This document shows, piece by piece, positions 54,587 to 62,595 of a stretch of DNA of 64,000 nt. Each line of letters opens with the position of its first letter. Positions within the stretch are counted from its first letter, which is position 1. The notes beneath the pieces were generated by a model. The model saw nothing but the letters and a program-made list of their open reading frames with translations, was not told the DNA's origin and did no database searches. Origin of the DNA: Streptomyces lavendulae subsp. lavendulae (GTDB lineage: Bacteria; Actinomycetota; Actinomycetes; Streptomycetales; Streptomycetaceae); assembly GCF_002803845.1 (NCBI RefSeq), contig NZ_CP024985.1, positions 1,922,001 through 1,986,000 of the forward strand, read 5' to 3'. The translations under genes and the position numbers were made by a program.

Positions 54587-55211
54587 GCGCGACCCGATCG
54601 GGGTGCTGCTGGTCGATGACCACCCGGTGGTGCGGGAGGGCCTGTCGGCGATGCTGGAGCTGGACCCGGGCATCCGGGTGGTGGGGCAGGCCGGCTCGGG
54701 CGAGGAGGCGGTGGTGCAGGCGGGCCGGCTGCGGCCGGACATCGTCCTGCTCGACCTGCGCATGGGCGCGATGGACGGGGTGGCGGCGACCGGGCACATC
54801 CTGCGGGAGTCACCGCGCACCAAGGTGGTCATCGTGACCACGTACGAGGACGACGCCGACATCCTGCGCGCGGTGGAGGCGGGTGCGGCGGGCTATCTGC
54901 TGAAGGGCAGCTCGCGCGAGGAGCTGGTGGGGGCGGTGAAGGCGGCGGCGCGCGGCGAGACGGTGCTGACGCCGTCGCTGGCGCCGAAGCTGTTCCGGGC
55001 CCGGGTGGCGGAGCCGCCGGTGCTCTCCGAGCGGGAGCGGGAGGTCCTCCAGCTGGTCAGGGAGGGCCGGACCAACGCGGACATCGGGCGGCGGCTGTTC
55101 ATCAGCGAGGCGACGGTGAAGACGCATCTGCTGCGGTCGTTCAAGAAGCTGGCGGTGTCGGACCGTACGGCGGCGGTGATGGCGGCCCTGGAACGGGGCC
55201 TGCTGTCCTGA
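54579..55211 (+). CDS. NarL/FixJ-family response regulator
   Basis: 210 residues. The receiver domain (1-~120) has the acidic pair D13-D14 (VDDHP), phospho-acceptor D59 (LLDLRMG), T87/T88 in VTTYEDD and K108 (YLLKGS). A LuxR-type helix-turn-helix occupies ~145-205 (LSEREREVLQLVREG; RRLFISEATVKTHLLRSFKKL). The ATG lies inside the end of the kinase gene (ATGACTGA), so the pair is translationally coupled. It probably regulates its own promoter or the divergent membrane genes. Nothing ties it directly to the PKS. A strong hairpin follows the gene. Confidence 0.95.
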   Translation: MTERDPIGVLLVDDHPVVREGLSAMLELDPGIRVVGQAGSGEEAVVQAGRLRPDIVLLDLRMGAMDGVAATGHILRESPRTKVVIVTTYEDDADILRAVEAGAAGYLLKGSSREELVGAVKAAARGETVLTPSLAPKLFRARVAEPPVLSEREREVLQLVREGRTNADIGRRLFISEATVKTHLLRSFKKLAVSDRTAAVMAALERGLLS

Positions 55212-55296
55212 CCGCCGGGCGCCCCGGCGCCCGGCGCGGGTGCGGCCGGGCCCGGACGCACCCGCGCCGGGCGGGCGCGGCCGGGCAGCGCCGTGC

Positions 55297-55348
55297 GGGG
55301 GCCGGGTGCCCGGGGTCGCACGGCCTCGGGCACCCGGCCCCCTTTTTT
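55297..55348 (+). terminator. Intrinsic terminator after the two-component system
   Basis: A perfect 16-bp inverted repeat (55297-55312 and 55327-55342; GGGGGCCGGGTGCCCG and its complement) with a 14-base loop, followed directly by TTTTTT. It is oriented for the plus-strand kinase/regulator operon. The stem could also slow the convergent LAL transcript. Confidence 0.92.
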
Positions 55349-55391
55349 CTTGCATCGGGCCCCCCGCACGGGGCCCGCGTCGGGGGCTGCC

Positions 55392-58280
55392 TCAGGCGAT
55401 GCCGGGCAGACTGAGGTCCCACAGCCGGCCGGGCAGGTCGCGGCGTCGTTTGACCTTCAGCTTGCGGTAGATCCGGGTCAGGTGCTGTTCGACCGTGGAG
55501 ACGGTGACGTAGAGCTTCGTGGCGATCTCGCGGTTGGTGTGGCCGCGCGCCGCCAGCAGTGCCACCCGGGCCTCGGCCTCGGACAGCACCTCGGCCTCCT
55601 TCGGCGGTTCCGCCTCGCGCCCGGCCACCACGGGAGCGCTCTCCCCGTCGCCCCGGCCGGGGGTGAACTCCTCGCACAGCGGCTGCGCCCCGCAGGACTT
55701 GGCGACGTGCCAGGCCTTGCGTACGAGCATCCGGGCCCGGTTGAAGTCGCCGGCGGCGCGGTAGGCGCTGCCCAGCTCGCCGAGGGTCCGGGCCAGCTGG
55801 AGCCGGTCCTCTCCCTGCTCCAGGGCGTCCACGGCCTCGGTGAGCCGCTTCAGCCGGTAGGCGAGGTCGCCGCTGGTGCGGGCCAGCGCGAAGAGCAGGG
55901 CCCCACGCGGCCTGCCGCCGGCCGGGACCGCCTCGCGTTGGCGCTGCTGCTCCACGTACTCCCGGGCACGCGCCACGTTGCCGATGGCCAGCCACGCCTC
56001 GGCGGCGTCCAGCCGCCACGGCGCCGGTTCGGCGGCCTCCATGTCCCAGGCCCGCATGAGTTCCCCGCAGGTGAGGAAGTCGCGCAGGGCGGCGTGGTAG
56101 CGGCCGGTGGCGAGGTGGCAGCGGCCCCGGGCGCGCAGGTAGTGCAGGCCGAGCCGGGTCTCCAGCATGGCCTCGGGCACGGGCTGTTCGAGCAGGCTCA
56201 TGGCCTCGTCGATGTTGCCCATCTGGGTCTCGGCCTCGATGAGGACGCCCAGCGGCAGGGCGACGCCCACGCCCCAGCACTGTACGGAGATCAGGGACAT
56301 GGACTGGCGGGCCTGGGCGGCCGCACCCGGCAGGTCGCCCTGGCGCAGGGAGACCTCGGCGCGCACCGCGCCGAGCGCCGCCTGCCAGGTCGGCGCGTTG
56401 TGGGCGGAGCACTCGCCGAGCAGCCGGTCGATCCAGGTCAGGGCAAGGTCCAGGCGGCCGGCGTAGACGAGGGTCAGGACGGCCAGGACGAGGGGGGTCA
56501 GGGTGCGGTCGCTGAGGTGGTAGCGCTGCAGGACCCGGGTGGCCTCGGCGACGGCGGCTTCGCCGTGGCCGCCGCGCAGCGCGGTCCGCATGGCCTCGGC
56601 GGCCGGTACGTGGGCGTCGTCGGGCATCTCGTGTGCGGCGGTTCCGGCGAGGCGGCCGGTGGCCGGGGTGCGGGTCGGGCCGGGGACGGCGGCGTTCGCG
56701 GGCTCGGCGGTGGCGGTGGCGAAGACGTCCCGTACCGGGGGGCTGATGACGCAGAGCCAGTCCTGGGCGGCGGCGAGCGTACCGGGTTCGTAGGCGAAGG
56801 GGTGGCCGCTCTCGCGCGCCTGGTCGGCGTCGCTCTGCAGGCGGCGTATCTCCTCGGCGGCATGCCGGGCCTCGCCCATCCAGGCCAGGCAGGACACGGC
56901 GTGCAGGAGGTCGCGGTCGGTGAGCCGGCCGGCGCAGAACTCGCGGGAGAGCTGGCGCAGGTGGCTTTCGGCGGCGACCGGGCTGCTGCGCCAGACGATG
57001 CTGACCAGGCGGGACTTCAGGGCGGTGCGCAGGGAGCCCTCGGGGCAGGAGTCGACGGCCAGTTGCCCGCAGCTGAGGGCGAGTTCGGGGTCGCCCTCGA
57101 CGAGGGCGTATTCGGCGGCGTCCTGCAGGAGGGGGATCGCCCAGTCCTCGACGGGCTTGCGGGCGGCCAGCAGGTGGCGGGCCACGTCGAGGGCGGCGGC
57201 GCCTTCCTGGTGCAGCAGCCGCGCGGCGCGCTGGTGGAGGGCGGACAGCGCTCCGGGCGGGGTCGCGGTGAGGACGGCACTGCGGGTCGCGGCCTCGCGG
57301 AAGGCGCCGTCGCGCAGGATCCCGCAGCGTTCCAGGTCCTGGAGGGCCAGTTCGGCGGTCTTGACGTGTACGTCGGTGATGCGGCTGAGGAGGGCGGGCG
57401 GGCAGGCGTCGCCGAGGACGGCGATCCCCCGGGCGACGGCCGGCATCTCGGGGTCGCCGCGGTGGAGGCAGTCCAGGACGGCGCGTTCGAAGGTCTCGGC
57501 GGGGCGCAGTGGCTGGAAGGGCTCGCTGTCGCCGAGGGCGGCCAGGCCGTCCTCCAGCAGCGCCTTGACCAGCAGCGGGTTGCCGCCGGTGGCCTGCTGG
57601 CAGTCGGCGGCGAGGCGCTGTGCGGCGGCGCCGGTGAAGTGGCCGGCGAGCAGGCGGCCGGTGCCTTCGGTGCTGAGCAGGGGGAGGCGCAGGGTGGTGC
57701 AGTTGGGCTGGCGCTTGAGTTCGGCGTGGAAGTCGAGTTGGGCGGGCAGCAGGCGGACGGCCTCGGTGAGGACGATCAGGACACCGGCCTGGCGGACCCT
57801 GCGGGCCAGGCAGAGCAGGAAGGCGCGGGAGAGTTCGTCGCCGTGGTGGACGTCGTCGACGGCGATGACGACGGTGCGGTCCCGGGCGATCCGCAGGAGC
57901 GAGGCGCAGACGTGGGGCAGTACGCGCATGCCCGACTCGACGGCGCTCGCGGCGTCTTCGCCGTCCGTCGCGCGGTCGCTGACCGCGTCGAGCAGGGCGG
58001 TGGCCTCGGCGTGGACTGCGGGGTCCAGGGGGGCGGCGCTGTCGAGGATGCGGCGCAGGATGCCGAAGGGGAGGTAGCGTTCGGCGCGGGAGCCGGCCGC
58101 TTCGAGGACCAAGGCCCCTTCGGACAGGGCGTGTTCGGTGAAGCATTCGAGCAGGCTCGTTTTACCGCCGGCGATGGCTCCGCTGATGACGGCGACGCGT
58201 CCGCGGCCCCGGCGGGCGCTGTCGAGCAGGTCGCCCAGCGTCTCCCACTCGTGCTCGCGCTCGACCAGCCTTGCCTCCAC
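55392..58280 (-). CDS. LAL-type (large ATP-binding LuxR) transcriptional regulator
   Basis: 962 residues from the GTG at 58280, with AAGGGA upstream; a longer in-frame start at 58325 is possible. The N-terminal P-loop ATPase has Walker A GAIAGGKTS (34-42) and Walker B VVIAVDDVHHGD (D142-D143). The long alpha-helical middle resembles tetratricopeptide-type repeats. The C-terminal LuxR helix-turn-helix is at ~895-950 (LSEAEARVALLAARGHTNREIA; VTVSTVEQHLTRIYRKLKV). LAL proteins are typical pathway-specific activators of macrolide and polyene PKS clusters, so this is the best candidate activator of the PKS operon and the adjacent thioesterase. No TTA codon was seen in the gene, so direct bldA control is unlikely. 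It lies 217 bases downstream of the thioesterase gene, on the same strand. Confidence 0.95.
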   Translation of the reverse strand: MEARLVEREHEWETLGDLLDSARRGRGRVAVISGAIAGGKTSLLECFTEHALSEGALVLEAAGSRAERYLPFGILRRILDSAAPLDPAVHAEATALLDAVSDRATDGEDAASAVESGMRVLPHVCASLLRIARDRTVVIAVDDVHHGDELSRAFLLCLARRVRQAGVLIVLTEAVRLLPAQLDFHAELKRQPNCTTLRLPLLSTEGTGRLLAGHFTGAAAQRLAADCQQATGGNPLLVKALLEDGLAALGDSEPFQPLRPAETFERAVLDCLHRGDPEMPAVARGIAVLGDACPPALLSRITDVHVKTAELALQDLERCGILRDGAFREAATRSAVLTATPPGALSALHQRAARLLHQEGAAALDVARHLLAARKPVEDWAIPLLQDAAEYALVEGDPELALSCGQLAVDSCPEGSLRTALKSRLVSIVWRSSPVAAESHLRQLSREFCAGRLTDRDLLHAVSCLAWMGEARHAAEEIRRLQSDADQARESGHPFAYEPGTLAAAQDWLCVISPPVRDVFATATAEPANAAVPGPTRTPATGRLAGTAAHEMPDDAHVPAAEAMRTALRGGHGEAAVAEATRVLQRYHLSDRTLTPLVLAVLTLVYAGRLDLALTWIDRLLGECSAHNAPTWQAALGAVRAEVSLRQGDLPGAAAQARQSMSLISVQCWGVGVALPLGVLIEAETQMGNIDEAMSLLEQPVPEAMLETRLGLHYLRARGRCHLATGRYHAALRDFLTCGELMRAWDMEAAEPAPWRLDAAEAWLAIGNVARAREYVEQQRQREAVPAGGRPRGALLFALARTSGDLAYRLKRLTEAVDALEQGEDRLQLARTLGELGSAYRAAGDFNRARMLVRKAWHVAKSCGAQPLCEEFTPGRGDGESAPVVAGREAEPPKEAEVLSEAEARVALLAARGHTNREIATKLYVTVSTVEQHLTRIYRKLKVKRRRDLPGRLWDLSLPGIA

Positions 58281-58381
58281 GCTGTTCCCTTCACCCGGAC
58301 TACCTGAGCCTGCCCTGCCCTGCACTGCTTCGTGCCTCCTCGCGCCCCGCCGGGCGGGCGGGGTGGTTCGGGGTGGCCCGG

Positions 58382-58428
58382 GGCGCGCCCGGCTCCCCTC
58401 CGTGCGGGAAGGGGGTGCCGGGCGCGCC
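58382..58428 (-). terminator. Hairpin after the type II thioesterase gene
   Basis: A 12-bp perfect inverted repeat (58382-58393 and 58417-58428, GGCGCGCCCGGC type) whose 23-base loop contains a further CCCCT/AGGGG stem. It is placed between the thioesterase stop and the LAL start. There is no T-tract. It may be a terminator, which would mean LAL has its own promoter in the 217-bp gap. Confidence 0.65.
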
Positions 58429-58497
58429 TCGGGTCCCGTTTGTCCGTTCAGCGCCGGGCGCGCCGTCAGTCGTGCGGCTTCCCGCCCGGTGTGCGGT

Positions 58498-59265
58498 TCA
58501 GCCCCTGGGGGTGGTGACCGCTGCGATCTCTTCAGAAACGATCTTCAAGATACGCGGCTGATGCCGGGCGAGAAAGAAATGTCCGCCGGAAAAACGGTGG
58601 ATGGCGAATTCACCGCGGGTGTGCGCTTCCCAGGCTTCCGCTTCCTCTGCGCTGGTGCGGGGGTCGGACTCGCCGGTCAGCACGGTGATCGGGGCGCCGA
58701 TCGTTTCGCCGGCCGCGGCCCGGTAGTTCTCGATCGCCGTGTAGTCACTGCGAATGGCGGGGAGCACCATGCGCAGAATCTCCTCGTCGCCGAGAATGGC
58801 GGCGTCGGTCCCGCTGAGCTCGCGCATTTCGGCGACGATGCCGTCATCGTCGCGCAGGTGCACGGTTTCATGGCGGAAACTCGACGGTGAGCGCCGGCCG
58901 GACGCGAAGACGCGGACGGGGTCGACGCCGTGGTCACGCTCCAGGCGGCGGGTCACCTCGAAGGCGAGGACGGCGCCCATACTGTGGCCGAAAAACGCCA
59001 GGGGCTTGTCCGTCCAGGGCAGAAGTGCGCTGGTCAGGGCGTCGGCGTAGGCACCGATGTCGGTGATCCCGGGCTCGTGCCGGCGGTCCTGGCGTCCGGG
59101 GTACTGGACGCTGACGACGTCCAGCCCGGGGGCCAGGGCCTGGGACATGGGGAAGTAGAAGGAGGCGGATCCGCCGGCGTGCGGGAGGCAGACCAGTCGG
59201 ATCGGGCTTTCGTCCGCCGCGTGATAGCGGCGGATCCAGCCATCGGCATTCCTGTTGTCGATCAA
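58498..59265 (-). CDS. Type II thioesterase (PKS editing)
   Basis: 255 residues from the TTG at 59265. This start leaves nine residues before WIRRYH, as in most family members, and has GGAG ten bases upstream. An ATG at 59325 with GGAAG is the alternative. It is an alpha/beta hydrolase with nucleophile Ser95 in GHSMG, Asp in TGESDPRTS and His in SGGHFFL, plus family motifs LVCLPHAGGSASFYF and QYPGRQDRR. Discrete type II thioesterases clear aberrant or stalled acyl groups from PKS carrier domains. Its presence 8.3 kb from the PKS start, with shared upstream repeats, marks it as part of the same pathway. Full length, with no missing catalytic residue. Confidence 0.94.
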   Translation of the reverse strand: MIDNRNADGWIRRYHAADESPIRLVCLPHAGGSASFYFPMSQALAPGLDVVSVQYPGRQDRRHEPGITDIGAYADALTSALLPWTDKPLAFFGHSMGAVLAFEVTRRLERDHGVDPVRVFASGRRSPSSFRHETVHLRDDDGIVAEMRELSGTDAAILGDEEILRMVLPAIRSDYTAIENYRAAAGETIGAPITVLTGESDPRTSAEEAEAWEAHTRGEFAIHRFSGGHFFLARHQPRILKIVSEEIAAVTTPRG

Positions 59266-59387
59266 GGGATGAAAACTCCGTGTTCCAGTCCGGAGCAGCA
59301 CACGGGCTCGGCAATCCGGGCCCATTCGCGACTTCCGCACACGCGTTCCGTTGCCCTATGTCTAGCAGAGCGCCAATCCTGCCAGTA

Positions 59388-59408
59388 CCCCTAGATTGGA
59401 ACCCCTAC
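59388..59408. promoter_or_regulatory. CCCCTA repeat pair upstream of the thioesterase
   Basis: CCCCTAG (59388-59394) and CCCCTAC (59402-59408) are direct repeats starting 14 bases apart. The gene-proximal copy abuts a -35-like TACTGG (minus strand, 59382-59387), which is 17 bases from a -10-like TAGACA (59359-59364). The motif and its position match the proximal PKS A repeats, pointing to a common activator. The cognate protein is inferred to be the LAL regulator. Confidence 0.58.
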
Positions 59409-59459
59409 GACGGCCGGAAATCGCCTGCGCGCCCGACACCTGGCCGAAACCGTACGCAA

Positions 59460-59472
59460 TTCAACTGTTGAA
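59460..59472. promoter_or_regulatory. Palindrome TTCAACTGTTGAA before the GHR-like gene
   Basis: A perfect inverted repeat (TTCAAC-T-GTTGAA) 87 bases before the ATG at 59559, in unusually AT-rich sequence for this window. Likely an operator of the divergent space between the thioesterase gene and the reductase gene; the regulator is unknown. Confidence 0.45.
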
Positions 59473-59558
59473 AGCTGCGAGTATCCCCAGGCCAGAGGGA
59501 CGGCGGAGGCCCGGTGGAGGGGGTGCTCGCAGCCGCGGTTCCTGGGTATGGCCCCGGC

Positions 59559-60569
59559 ATGACTGACGTACAGCGCGGCAAGGGGTACACCCGCGACAGC
59601 CGCTACATCACCACCCGGATCACCGCCGACGGGCGCGACGGTTTCCCGGTGGAGTCCGGCCGCTACCGCCTCGTGGTCAGCCGGGCCTGCCCCTGGGCCC
59701 ACCGCGCGGTGATCATCCGCCGGCTCCTCGGGCTGGAGGAGGCGCTGCCCATGGCCGTGGCCGGCCCCACGCACGACGCCCGCAGCTGGACCTTCGACCT
59801 CGACCCGGGCGGCCGCGACCCGGTGCTCGGCATAGAACGGCTCCAGGAGGCGTACCTCGCCCGCGACCCCGACTACGACCGGGGCATCACCGTACCGGCG
59901 ATCGTGGACGTGCCGACCGGCCGGGTGGTCACCAACGACTACGCGCAGATCACCTTCGACATGATGCTGGAGTGGACGGCGCACCACCGCCCCGGCGCAC
60001 CGGATCTGTACCCGGCGGCGCTGTCGCCGGAGATCGACGCCATCGGCGGGGAGATCTACACGGACGTCAACGACGGCGTCTACCGCACCGGGTTCGCCAA
60101 GTCCCAGGAAGCCTACGGCGCGGCGTACGAGCGTCTCTTCGCGCGCCTCGACCGGCTCTCCGAGCGGCTGGAGCACTCCCGCTACCTCGTCGGCGAGACG
60201 ATCACCGAGGCGGACGTCCGGCTGTTCACCTCGCTCGTGCGCTTCGACGCGGTCTACCACGGCCACTTCAAGTGCAACCGGCAGAAGCTCGCCGAGATGC
60301 CGGTGCTGTGGGCCTACGCCCGGGACCTGTTCCAGACGCCGGGCTTCGGCGATACGGTCGACTTCGACCACATCAAGCAGCACTTCTACCTCGTCCACAG
60401 CCACATCAACCCGTCCGGGATCGTTCCCGACGGCCCCGACCCGTCGGGCTGGCTCGAACCGCACGGCCGGGCGGCGCTGGGTGGACGCCCCTTCGGGGAC
60501 GGCACCCCGCCCGCGCCCCCCTCCCCCGCCGAGGCGGTCCCGTCCCTCCACGTTCCGTCGCACTCCTGA
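59559..60569 (+). CDS. Glutathionyl-hydroquinone reductase-like protein (GST superfamily)
   Basis: 336 residues from the ATG at 59559 (MTDVQRGKGYTRDSRY), where family homology begins; in-frame GTGs at 59514 and 59523 are possible. The N-terminal thioredoxin-like domain carries the catalytic Cys44 in CPWAHR, and TVPAIVD and NDYAQIT follow. The C-terminal all-helical GST domain has GVYRTGFAKSQEAYG, ITEADVRLFTSLVRFDAVYHGHFKCN and HIKQHFYLVHSHINPSGIVP, all characteristic of the Xi-class/GHR family. These enzymes reductively remove a thiol from S-conjugated hydroquinones. Actinobacteria generally use mycothiol and not glutathione, so the natural co-substrate is uncertain. It is divergent from the thioesterase gene and probably a housekeeping or detoxification gene at the cluster border. 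Confidence 0.92.
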   Translation: MTDVQRGKGYTRDSRYITTRITADGRDGFPVESGRYRLVVSRACPWAHRAVIIRRLLGLEEALPMAVAGPTHDARSWTFDLDPGGRDPVLGIERLQEAYLARDPDYDRGITVPAIVDVPTGRVVTNDYAQITFDMMLEWTAHHRPGAPDLYPAALSPEIDAIGGEIYTDVNDGVYRTGFAKSQEAYGAAYERLFARLDRLSERLEHSRYLVGETITEADVRLFTSLVRFDAVYHGHFKCNRQKLAEMPVLWAYARDLFQTPGFGDTVDFDHIKQHFYLVHSHINPSGIVPDGPDPSGWLEPHGRAALGGRPFGDGTPPAPPSPAEAVPSLHVPSHS

Positions 60570-60578
60570 CACCGCCGC

Positions 60579-60628
60579 GGCAGGCGGGGGCCGGGAGGCT
60601 CGCCCCCCACCCCCGGCCCCCGCCTGCC
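60579..60628 (+). terminator. Hairpin terminator after the GHR-like gene
   Basis: A perfect 17-bp inverted repeat (60579-60595 and 60612-60628) beginning nine bases after the stop codon, with a 16-base loop and no T-tract. Very stable; a probable intrinsic terminator. Confidence 0.82.
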
Positions 60629-60756
60629 CGGGCCGCCGCTGCCACACGGCAGCCGGTTCGAGCGGCGAGCACCCGGAAATTGTGCGGCCCGTGTCGGTGG
60701 CGGGTGCGAGGATCGGCGCGGCGCCGGGCATCCGGCCGCACTGGAGGGGGACGGAC

Positions 60757-61032
60757 ATGGACAGCCGGAACACGTACGCATGGCCACGGGAAGCAACCGG
60801 CACGGACACCGCGACACTGGAACGGTGGCTGGCCGGGCACGGCTGGGAGGTCGACCCGACCGTCTTCATGGCCGGTGCGCGCGGCCCGGCGGTGCAGATC
60901 CGGCGGATCGACGCGGCCTGCCAGGACGAGGAGCCCGGGCTGCTGATCCTGCCCGGTGAGACGGTGGAGTTCGACGGGGCCCGGATGCGCACCGCGCGGG
61001 GCCCGGTGCCCACGGCGGCCGTCGCCCCGTAG
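60757..61032 (+). CDS. Small hypothetical protein
   Basis: 91 residues (MDSRNTYAWPREATG...), with a clear GGAGGGGG ribosome binding site before the ATG. It is soluble and acidic in the middle, with no signal peptide or membrane segment. Patterns such as LERWLAGHGWEVDPTVF and EPGLLILPGETVEFDG suggest a compact alpha/beta fold. I do not recognise the family. It stands alone between the GHR-like gene and a degenerate gene fragment on the other strand. The good ribosome binding site and codon bias make it a likely real gene. Confidence 0.65.
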   Translation: MDSRNTYAWPREATGTDTATLERWLAGHGWEVDPTVFMAGARGPAVQIRRIDAACQDEEPGLLILPGETVEFDGARMRTARGPVPTAAVAP

Positions 61033-61070
61033 CCCGCGGGGGCGTGGAAGGCGGCCGGCTTTCGTCGCCC

Positions 61071-61290
61071 ACGTACCCCGGGTGCGGCCGGGCAGATGGT
61101 GATCGACGCCGGGTCGCAGCCGGCCGCCTCGGCGGCGGCGTCCCGCACCGCCTTGACCTTCCACGCGGTGAGGCGGGGATCGGCGGCCTGGAGGATGAAC
61201 CCGCCGGCCTTCCGGCCGGTCGGGGCGAGGGCCTTGGGCCCGTACGCGGCCGTCCGGAAGGGCAGCTTCCCGTCTGCGAGAACGGCCTCC
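61071..61290 (-). pseudogene. Remnant of an F420-dependent luciferase-like oxidoreductase
   Basis: About 70 codons on the minus strand encode KLPFRTAAYGPKALAPTG, RKAGGFILQAADPRLTAW and KAVRDAAAEAAGCDPASI. This pattern (AAYGPKAL...TGRKADGFILQ...ITIC.AAP) is typical of the C-terminal half of LLM-class F420-dependent oxidoreductases. A functional enzyme is about 300-350 aa. The flavin-barrel N-terminal half is absent and the reading frame beyond ~61071 no longer looks like the family. The open frame runs on for a long way but only through the shadows of the next genes. A truncated, non-functional fragment. Confidence 0.7.
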
Positions 61291-61293
61291 GGC

Positions 61294-62217
61294 TCAGGAG
61301 AAGTCGGCATGCGGAATGACATGGCGTTCGTACCGTCCGGGACGGGAGCCGCCGGCAGGATTCGTCGGGCGCTCGACAGGGCGGGACCGCGCGGCGGCTG
61401 GGGCCAGCCCGGCTTGGAAGCGTCCTGGTGTTGTGCCCGTGAGTGCCTTGAAGTCCCTGATGAGATGAGCCTGGTCGTAGTAGCCGCAGGTGAGTGCGCT
61501 GCTGGCCGGGCTGCTGCCGCGGATGAGCTGCTGGATCGCCCGGTTCACGCGGATGACCCGGGCCATGCCTTTGGGGCTGAGTCCGATCTGCTGGCGGAAC
61601 CGGGCTTCCAAATGTCGCGTGCTCCACTGGATGTGCTCGGCGAGACCCTGGACGGTCACGGTGCCGGACGAGCGGTTCAGCAGGTGCCAGGCCCGCAGCA
61701 CGCCGTAATCCGGTTCGTGCGAGGCGGGAGCCTGTGCGGTCCATTGCCGCAGGGTGCGGTTCAGGATCCCCGACCGCGCCGTCCGGTCCGGCTCCTCGCC
61801 CAGTTGCTCGGCGAGTATCCGTATGCGTCGACCCAGCACTTCGTCCGCCCCGACCACCGCGTCTGTCAGATCAACCATCGGCGTGCCGAAGAGACGATAT
61901 GCCGCCCACGGAGTGAGGGTGACTTCCACCCCCTCCATCCCGCCGTCATGTCCCAGGACCCTGGGCTGCATGTGCGGGCCGTGCACGGCCACGGTGTGCG
62001 TGGACGCGGTGGCTCTGGAGTCCGGTCCCCAAGCCTGCATCCGCCCGTTTAACGCAATGAACAAGGAGACATGCCCGGCAGGAGCGAACAACCGCCGCTG
62101 TGGCGGTCCGTTGGGCACGCGGAAATCGCGATACCCCACAACGCCAGGCCCCAAGGCCGGCTCGGGCCGCGCCGCACACGAGTGGCAGCCGCTGCGAGGC
62201 CTCACCTGTTGTGTCAC
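61294..62217 (-). CDS. AraC-family transcriptional regulator
   Basis: 307 residues from the GTG at 62217, with GGGGG five bases upstream. The N-terminal domain (~25-165) resembles a cupin-like sensor region (GHVSLFIALNGR; TPWAAYRLFG). The C-terminal AraC double helix-turn-helix covers ~180-270 (TVQGLAEHIQWSTRHLEARFRQQIG; then CGYYDQAHLIRDFKALTG-TTPGRF). The final ~35 residues are Pro/Arg-rich and run up against the oxidoreductase fragment. The effector and targets are unknown. An AraC gene next to an oxidoreductase remnant suggests it once controlled that gene. Confidence 0.9.
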   Translation of the reverse strand: MTQQVRPRSGCHSCAARPEPALGPGVVGYRDFRVPNGPPQRRLFAPAGHVSLFIALNGRMQAWGPDSRATASTHTVAVHGPHMQPRVLGHDGGMEGVEVTLTPWAAYRLFGTPMVDLTDAVVGADEVLGRRIRILAEQLGEEPDRTARSGILNRTLRQWTAQAPASHEPDYGVLRAWHLLNRSSGTVTVQGLAEHIQWSTRHLEARFRQQIGLSPKGMARVIRVNRAIQQLIRGSSPASSALTCGYYDQAHLIRDFKALTGTTPGRFQAGLAPAAARSRPVERPTNPAGGSRPGRYERHVIPHADFS

Positions 62218-62374
62218 TTCGTCCCCCGTCCGCCCCCGACCGCCGGCTACCCCCGGCGCTCACAAGGTACACAGGCCCGCGACTCGCATTTGTCCAATAC
62301 GACGGCGTGCGGCGGGTGTGAGTCTTTCACCGCTGCCGCCGGGGAAACCGGCGAGGAGTCCCTCCCCTCGTAGC

Positions 62375-62590
62375 GTGGAGGCCGTGACGGAGACCGGCAA
62401 GACGGTCGCCGAGGTCGCCGAGGACCTGGGGAACAACGAGACGACGCCGGCAGGCTGGGTGTCCCGGGTTCGGCGTACGGGGACCGCGCCGGCCGGCGGA
62501 GGTGACGCGTTGGAGCGGTTGCGGCGGGCGAATGCCCGGCTCAGGCGGGACGCCAAGGAGCAGCGCGCGATACGGCCGATGATCCGGGGG
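62375..62590 (+). pseudogene. IS3-family transposase OrfA fragment
   Basis: Plus-strand codons read VEAVTETGKTVAEVAEDLG, then NNETTPAGWVSRVRR and LERLRRANARLRRDAKEQ. This is the helix-turn-helix plus leucine-zipper layout of IS3-type OrfA proteins. The N-terminal start region (usually about 20 residues upstream) and the C-terminal end are missing. The frame runs into the start of the next gene. No matching OrfB follows on this strand, so it is a dead remnant. Confidence 0.7.
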
Positions 62591-62595
62591 ATGCG

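Noticed and set aside
59391..61322. 643-codon minus-strand open frame
   Set aside because: Only its first ~85 codons look like protein (the oxidoreductase remnant); the rest is antisense to the 91-aa gene and the GHR-like gene.
61754..62374. Plus-strand open frame upstream of the OrfA fragment
   Set aside because: It is the reverse shadow of the AraC gene; only the part after ~62375 shows transposase similarity.
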